NCBI RefSeq assembly: GCF_900102695.1
Contig: NZ_FMVW01000003.1
Coordinates: 248,001-312,000, forward strand
DNA from: Afifella marina DSM 2698
GTDB lineage: Bacteria > Pseudomonadota > Alphaproteobacteria > Rhizobiales > Afifellaceae
Direction of reading: 5' to 3'
Length of the DNA: 64,000 nucleotides
The position numbers were made by a program, and so were the translations under genes. This document shows, in pieces, positions 59,650 to 64,000 of this stretch. The notes beneath the pieces were generated by a model, which saw only the letters and a program-made list of their open reading frames with translations, was not told the origin of the DNA and made no database searches. The stretch's first letter is position 1; every line of letters starts with the position of its first letter.

Positions 59650-60612
59650 ATGGACACTGAGGATCTTATCGAGCGCCGTCGTTTGCGGCGTCGCGCCAGT
59701 TTCTGGCGGGTCGTCGCCTTCGTCGTGGCGATCGTCGCCGTGGCATTTTTCGTGCGGCAATCCGGTGTCGTCGGCGGATCCGGCGACCAGATCGCACGCA
59801 TCTCGGTGGAAGGCTTCATCCCGACACGTCCCGACGCAGTGGACCTCCTGAAGCAGGCGGCCGACACGGACAGCGTGAAAGCCATCATCCTGCGCATCGA
59901 TTCACCCGGCGGCGCTGCATCCGGTGGCGAGGCCCTCTATAAGGCCGTGCGCGATGCGGCTCAGAAGAAGCCCGTCGTCGCGACGATCGAGGGTCTCGGG
60001 GCCTCTGCCGCCTATATGACGGCCATCGGCGCCGATCATATTCTGGCGCGCGAGACGGCCCTGACAGGCTCGATCGGGGTGATCCTGCAATTCGCGACGG
60101 TCCAGGACCTGCTCGAGAAGCTCGGCGTCAATTATGTGGAAGTGAAAAGCAGCCCGCTGAAAGGCGAGCCGACGCCGTTCGAGACGCCGAGCCCGGAAGC
60201 GCTCGCCATGGTGCAGTCGGTCATCGACAGCTCGTACGATTGGTTCGTCGGCCTCGTGGCGGAGCGCCGCAACCTTCAGCCCGACGCGGCGCGCCGGCTT
60301 TCCGACGGAAGCATCTTCACCGGGCGTCAGGCCGTCGAAAACGGCCTGATCGATGCCGTCGGGGGTGAAGACGAAGCCAAAGCGTGGCTTTCGGCAGAGC
60401 GCAACGTCTCTGCCGATCTGCCACTCAATGACTGGGAGAAGGACGAGGGGACCTTCTCCGGCCTCACCTCCGCCGGAGCGGCGGTGGTGATGAAGGCGCT
60501 CGGTCTCGAAGACCAGTTTCAGGCGCTTTTGGGTACTCTGCCGCAGCGGCTCGCTGTTGACGGGCTCGTATCCGTTTGGCAGGGTAATTCTTCAATAAGA
60601 TCAGGTCGCTAG
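59650..60612 (+). CDS. sppA: Signal peptide peptidase SppA, single-domain form
   Basis: A 320-residue S49-family serine protease. A basic N-terminus and one membrane helix (about 18-37) precede the protease domain. The catalytic serine is in [10 protein letters not shown], and the general-base lysine is likely in [14 protein letters not shown], as in the Bacillus-type Ser-Lys dyad. [16 protein letters not shown] is the typical substrate-site loop. It degrades cleaved signal peptides and membrane protein remnants. The length matches the small, single-repeat form rather than the 67-kDa Escherichia coli enzyme. ihfB follows by 10 nt. Confidence 0.9.
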   Translation: MDTEDLIERRRLRRRASFWRVVAFVVAIVAVAFFVRQSGVVGGSGDQIARISVEGFIPTRPDAVDLLKQAADTDSVKAIILRIDSPGGAASGGEALYKAVRDAAQKKPVVATIEGLGASAAYMTAIGADHILARETALTGSIGVILQFATVQDLLEKLGVNYVEVKSSPLKGEPTPFETPSPEALAMVQSVIDSSYDWFVGLVAERRNLQPDAARRLSDGSIFTGRQAVENGLIDAVGGEDEAKAWLSAERNVSADLPLNDWEKDEGTFSGLTSAGAAVVMKALGLEDQFQALLGTLPQRLAVDGLVSVWQGNSSIRSGR

Positions 60613-60622
60613 GGGGCCGGCG

Positions 60623-60910
60623 GTGATCAAGTCAGAACTCGTACAGAAGCTCGCGGACAAAAATCCGCATCTCTATCAACGGGATGTGGAAGCGATCGTG
60701 AATGCCATTCTGGAAGAAATCGTCGGGGCTCTGTGCCGTGGCGACCGTGTCGAACTCAGGGGTTTCGGCGCGTTTTCGGTGAAGAACCGGCCGGCTCGCA
60801 CCGGCCGCAACCCCCGCACGGGGGAAGCCGTTTCCGTCTCGGAGAAATACGTGCCATTCTTCAAGACAGGTAAGGAAATGCGGCTCAGGCTCAACGGCGG
60901 AGACGAATAA
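60623..60910 (+). CDS. ihfB: Integration host factor beta subunit
   Basis: A 95-residue HU/IHF-family DNA-bending protein with GTG start. [31 protein letters not shown] is the dimerisation helix pair; [27 protein letters not shown] is the DNA-intercalating arm with the conserved Pro. [22 protein letters not shown] matches IhfB rather than HU. It is encoded tightly after sppA, an order common in alphaproteobacteria. Confidence 0.95.
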   Translation: MIKSELVQKLADKNPHLYQRDVEAIVNAILEEIVGALCRGDRVELRGFGAFSVKNRPARTGRNPRTGEAVSVSEKYVPFFKTGKEMRLRLNGGDE

Positions 60911-60914
60911 GGCG

Positions 60915-61265
60915 ATGCAACAGCTCGCTTGGCTCATCAAGTGGATCATCCTTCTTCCGATCCTGGTGGTGATCGCGCTTCTCGCCGTCGCCAACGATCA
61001 GACGGTGGCGCTCAGGCTCAACCCGTTCGACGCCGACGATCCCGTTCTCAGGGTCGAGCTGGCCCTGTATCAGGTGGCGTTCGCAGCCTTTGCTGTCGGC
61101 GCCATCTGCGGCGGCATCGTCATGTGGAACGGGCAGCGCAAATATCGCCGGCAGGCCCGCGAAAAGCGGCACGAGGCGGCAGCGCTGCAGGCTCGCGCCG
61201 ACAAAGCGGAACGGCAGGGGCGTGAAAATGCCGGCCTTCTCGCGGGGCCGGCGCCGCGCGCCTGA
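60915..61265 (+). CDS. LapA-type membrane protein
   Basis: A 116-residue small membrane protein with two hydrophobic helices (about 7-26 and 50-71) and a basic, Ala-rich C-terminal coiled-coil-like tail. LAVANDQTVALRLNPF matches the DUF1049/LapA family (lipopolysaccharide assembly protein A), often found after ihfB. A role in envelope assembly is inferred from the family. It starts 4 nt after ihfB. Confidence 0.82.
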   Translation: MQQLAWLIKWIILLPILVVIALLAVANDQTVALRLNPFDADDPVLRVELALYQVAFAAFAVGAICGGIVMWNGQRKYRRQAREKRHEAAALQARADKAERQGRENAGLLAGPAPRA

Positions 61266-61279
61266 CGGCGGATCTTGTG

Positions 61280-62239
61280 ATGCGCGTCATTCCAGCTGCG
61301 GATATCGCGGATGTTCTCACCTTTCCCGAGCTCATCGAGACGCTGAGAAGCGCTTTTCGGCAAGGGGTGGTGACACCGGTCCGCCACCATCATTCGATCC
61401 AGTTTCCCGATCAGGCGGAAGCGACGCTGCTTCTCATGCCGTCGTGGAACGACTTCGACCAGCAGGGCCATTCCGAGCGCGGCTATGTCGGCGTCAAGAT
61501 CGTCACGGTCTTTCCCGACAACGCCAGCCGCGCCAAGGCGGCCGTCGCCGGGGTCTATCTTCTCTTTTCCGGCAAGAGCGGCGAACCGCTCGCCGTCATC
61601 GACGGCTCTGCCCTGACGGTGTGGCGCACGGCGGCGGCCTCTGCGCTCGCCGCGTCCTATCTCGCCAGGCCCGATGCCAAGCGTCTCTTGATGGTCGGGG
61701 CCGGTGCGCTTGCCCCCTACCTCATCGAAGCGCATGCGGCCGTGCGCCCGATCGAGGAAGTGCTCATCTGGAACAGACGCCCTGAAAAGGCGGAGCGGCT
61801 TGCCGAACGACTGCGCCCGCGGCGCTATCGTCCTCACTTCACCGAAGATCTGGAAGGCGCCGTGCGCGGTGCCGACATCGTTTCCTGCGCCACCTTGTCG
61901 AACCATCCGATCGTCAAGGGCGAGTGGCTGAAGCCCGGCGCCCATCTCGACCTCGTTGGCGGGTTTCGCCCGGAAATGCGCGAAACCGACGACGACGCGA
62001 TCCGCCGCGCTCGCGTCTTCGTCGACACGCGGGAAGGCGCGATGAAGGAGGCCGGCGACATCGCACAGCCGCTCGAAAGCGGCGTCTTGACGGCAGACGA
62101 TATCACCGCCGATCTCTTCGAGCTCACACGCGGCGAAAAGGCCGGCCGCCGCTTCTACGATCAGATCACGCTGTTCAAATCGGTGGGCACGGCGCTCGAA
62201 GATCTCGCCGCGGCGATCCTGGTGTTTTCGCGCGCCTGA
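61280..62239 (+). CDS. Ornithine cyclodeaminase/mu-crystallin family protein
   Basis: A 319-residue NAD(P)-binding protein. GVKIVTVFPDNASRAKAAVAGVYLLF and DGSALTVWRTAAASALAASYLA are the substrate-domain signatures, and LLMVGAGALAPYLIEAHAAV is the dinucleotide-binding loop. Members act as ornithine cyclodeaminase, ketimine reductase or alanine dehydrogenase-like enzymes; which one applies is not clear. A GTG at 61277 precedes the chosen ATG at 61280. Confidence 0.85.
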   Translation: MRVIPAADIADVLTFPELIETLRSAFRQGVVTPVRHHHSIQFPDQAEATLLLMPSWNDFDQQGHSERGYVGVKIVTVFPDNASRAKAAVAGVYLLFSGKSGEPLAVIDGSALTVWRTAAASALAASYLARPDAKRLLMVGAGALAPYLIEAHAAVRPIEEVLIWNRRPEKAERLAERLRPRRYRPHFTEDLEGAVRGADIVSCATLSNHPIVKGEWLKPGAHLDLVGGFRPEMRETDDDAIRRARVFVDTREGAMKEAGDIAQPLESGVLTADDITADLFELTRGEKAGRRFYDQITLFKSVGTALEDLAAAILVFSRA

Positions 62240-62327
62240 CCCCTCGTCTCGGCGAAGTCTTCTCGGGGCGCTTGAAACGGCGGCGACAAAATCGTATATC
62301 GGCGACAACAATTCTCGAATACCGTCG

Positions 62328-62358
62328 AGAGTGGGTCCTCCGGGTCCCGCTCTTTTTT
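62328..62358 (+). terminator. Terminator or attenuator before rimP
   Basis: An 8-bp stem, AGAGTGGG (62328-62335) with CCCGCTCT (62346-62353, one T-G pair), with a 10-nt loop, is followed by TTTTT. It is 89 nt after the cyclodeaminase-family gene and 62 nt before rimP, so it may end the first or attenuate the second. Confidence 0.7.
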
Positions 62359-62419
62359 ATTGCCGCCACTTGGCTCAAGCCGTTGCTGCAAGGCGGGTTT
62401 CCGCATCTTCGGGAGGAAG

Positions 62420-62974
62420 ATGACCGACACAGACATGCACACTCCGTCGAGCGAGCGATTGATCCTCGAGACCGGACTGGAAGCACGTATCGCGCATATC
62501 GCCGAGCCCGTCGTTGCGGGTCTCGGCTACGAACTCGTGCGCGTCAAAGTGTTGGGCCAGAACGGCATGACCGTACAGATCATGGCCGAGCGCCCGGATG
62601 GCACGATGGGCGTCGACGATTGCGAAGCCATCAGCCGCGACCTGTCGCCGGCTCTCGATGTCGACGATCCGGTCGGACGGCCTTACAATCTCGAAGTGTC
62701 CTCTCCCGGCATCGATCGCCCGTTGACGCGGGTGAAGGACTTCGAATTGTGGGCCGGCCACGAAGCGAAAATCGAAATGGCGGCCTTACAGAACGGCCGT
62801 AAGCGCTTCCGCGGCATCCTGCTCGGTGTGCGCGACGGCACCACGGGCATGCGGGTGACCAGCGAAGGCGGCAGCGAGGATGTGTGGCTTCCGCTTAGCG
62901 AGGTCGCCGATGGCAAACTCATCTTGACCGACAAGCTGATCGCGGCGACCCAGGCGGACCGCCAAAGCGACTGA
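62420..62974 (+). CDS. rimP: Ribosome maturation factor RimP
   Basis: A 184-residue 30S assembly factor. [25 protein letters not shown] and the [20 protein letters not shown] motif are diagnostic. The ATG at 62420 follows GGGAGGA; the frame is open upstream but unconserved. It precedes nusA, the universal rimP-nusA-infB order. Confidence 0.95.
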   Translation: MTDTDMHTPSSERLILETGLEARIAHIAEPVVAGLGYELVRVKVLGQNGMTVQIMAERPDGTMGVDDCEAISRDLSPALDVDDPVGRPYNLEVSSPGIDRPLTRVKDFELWAGHEAKIEMAALQNGRKRFRGILLGVRDGTTGMRVTSEGGSEDVWLPLSEVADGKLILTDKLIAATQADRQSD

Positions 62975-63069
62975 ACGACGAACGAGGGTCAGGGATTTCG
63001 GTCCCGATCACTTCAGGCCCGCAAGGGCAAGGGTAACAGGCCCGGTGGGCCGGGAAACGGAGCTGTCCA

Positions 63070-64000
63070 ATGGCAGTGAGTGCAAACAGGCTCGAACTTC
63101 TGCAGATCGCCGACGCGGTGGCGCGGGAGAAGAGCATCGACCGGCAGATCGTCATCTCCGCCATGGAGGACGCGATCCAGAAGGCGGCCAAATCGCGCTA
63201 TGGCGCGGAAACCGATGTGCGCGCCGAGATCGATCCCAAGACCGGCGACATCCGTCTGCAGCGTCTCCTGGAAGTGGTCGAAACGCCTGAGGATTTCGCC
63301 ACGCAGATCGCGCTTGAAGATGCCCGCGGCCGCAACCCCGCAGCGCAGGTCGGCGACTTCATCTCCGAACCGCTGCCGCCGCTCGATTATGGCCGCGTCG
63401 CCGCGCAATCGGCCAAGCAGGTCATCATGCAGAAGGTGCGCGACGCAGAGCGCGACCGGCAGTACGAAGATTACAAGGACCGCATCGGCGAAATCGTCAA
63501 CGGCACGGTCAAGCGCGTCGAATACGGCAATGTCGTCGTCGATCTCGGCCGTGGCGAAGCGATCATCCGCCGCGACGAGCTCATCCCGCGCGAGAACTTC
63601 CGTTACGGCGACCGCGTGCGCGCCTATGTCTACGATGTGCGGCGCGAGCAGCGCGGGCCGCAGATCTTCCTGTCGCGCACGCATCCGCAGTTCATGGCGA
63701 AGCTCTTCACCATGGAAGTGCCGGAAATCTACGACGGCATCATCGAGATCCGCTCGGTGGCACGCGATCCGGGCTCGCGGGCGAAGATCGCCGTCATCTC
63801 CAACGATTCATCCATCGATCCGGTCGGCGCCTGCGTCGGCATGCGCGGTTCACGCGTGCAGGCCGTGGTCGGCGAATTGCAGGGCGAGCGCATCGACATC
63901 ATCCCCTGGTCGCCCGATGCGGCGACCTTCATCGTCAATGCCTTGCAGCCGGCGGAAGTCTCCAAGGTGGTGCTCGACGAAGATGCGGAACGCATCGAGG
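63070..64000 (+). CDS. nusA: Transcription termination/antitermination protein NusA (partial)
   Basis: The first 310 codons of nusA; the gene runs off the right edge. The N-terminal RNA-polymerase-binding domain starts MAVSANRLELLQIADAVARE and includes MEDAIQKAAKSRYG. The S1 domain lies around GTVKRVEYGNVVVDLGRGEA, and the KH1 region has GACVGMRGSRVQAVVGELQGERIDII. It pauses RNA polymerase and takes part in termination and antitermination. The start codon follows rimP by 95 nt. Confidence 0.96.
   Translation, partial: MAVSANRLELLQIADAVAREKSIDRQIVISAMEDAIQKAAKSRYGAETDVRAEIDPKTGDIRLQRLLEVVETPEDFATQIALEDARGRNPAAQVGDFISEPLPPLDYGRVAAQSAKQVIMQKVRDAERDRQYEDYKDRIGEIVNGTVKRVEYGNVVVDLGRGEAIIRRDELIPRENFRYGDRVRAYVYDVRREQRGPQIFLSRTHPQFMAKLFTMEVPEIYDGIIEIRSVARDPGSRAKIAVISNDSSIDPVGACVGMRGSRVQAVVGELQGERIDIIPWSPDAATFIVNALQPAEVSKVVLDEDAERIE

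Overview
The window is GC-rich by eye and densely coded, and it reads as ordinary chromosomal core of an alphaproteobacterium, most likely order Hyphomicrobiales (Rhizobiales). The evidence is a ChvG/ChvI two-component pair beside a short kinase-domain-only HPr kinase and a mannose-type EIIA, DivL with tyrosine in place of the phosphoacceptor histidine, PmtA beside dnaJ, the alphaproteobacterial AddA/AddB pair, an AccD that lacks most zinc-ribbon cysteines, and the trpF-trpB-trpA-accD-folC order. The genus cannot be fixed from sequence alone. I see no insertion sequence, prophage, CRISPR array, rRNA or tRNA gene.

Layout. 1-3171 (minus): chvI-chvG-hprK-EIIA, a signalling/PTS operon running off the left edge; ptsH is expected just outside. 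3464-6690 (plus): pckA, divergent from chvI, then a gamma-glutamyltransferase-family gene. 6695-13488 (minus): trmB, metK, a class A PBP, hemW, rdgB and rph. 13619-16224 (plus): hrcA, grpE, pyrE. 16243-16860 (minus): alkB. 17146-21827 (plus): dnaK under a strong sigma-32 type promoter, dnaJ, pmtA and an FMN reductase. 22082-35409 (plus): ahcY, divL, a tsaE-amgK fusion, murU, addB, addA and trxA, many of them joined by ATGA overlaps. 35473-41727 (minus): folC, accD, trpA, a small unknown gene, trpB, trpF and an alpha/beta hydrolase. 41824-50453 (plus): a GT4 glycosyltransferase, infC (ATT start), rpmI, rplT, pheS, a 55-residue lipoprotein, a globin-coupled chemotaxis transducer and pheT. 50604-59478 (minus): a universal stress protein, trpS, murJ, glnD, mutS. 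59650-64000 (plus): sppA-like peptidase, ihfB, lapA-like, an ornithine cyclodeaminase-family gene, rimP and the start of nusA.

How the genes work together. Several blocks are functional units: envelope/acid sensing with PTS control and gluconeogenesis at the left; the SAM cycle genes metK and ahcY; heat-shock chaperones with their regulator HrcA; peptidoglycan salvage (AmgK plus MurU) alongside PBP1a and MurJ; double-strand-break repair (AddAB) and mismatch repair (MutS); the tryptophan terminal pathway with fatty-acid and folate enzymes; and translation initiation, ribosomal and Phe-tRNA synthetase genes.

I did not find a convincing novel multi-gene system. The items most worth a second look are the sensor transducer and tiny lipoprotein lying between pheS and pheT, the DivL tyrosine H-box, the TsaE-AmgK fusion next to MurU, the unknown 81-residue gene between trpB and trpA, and the inverted repeat between chvI and pckA.
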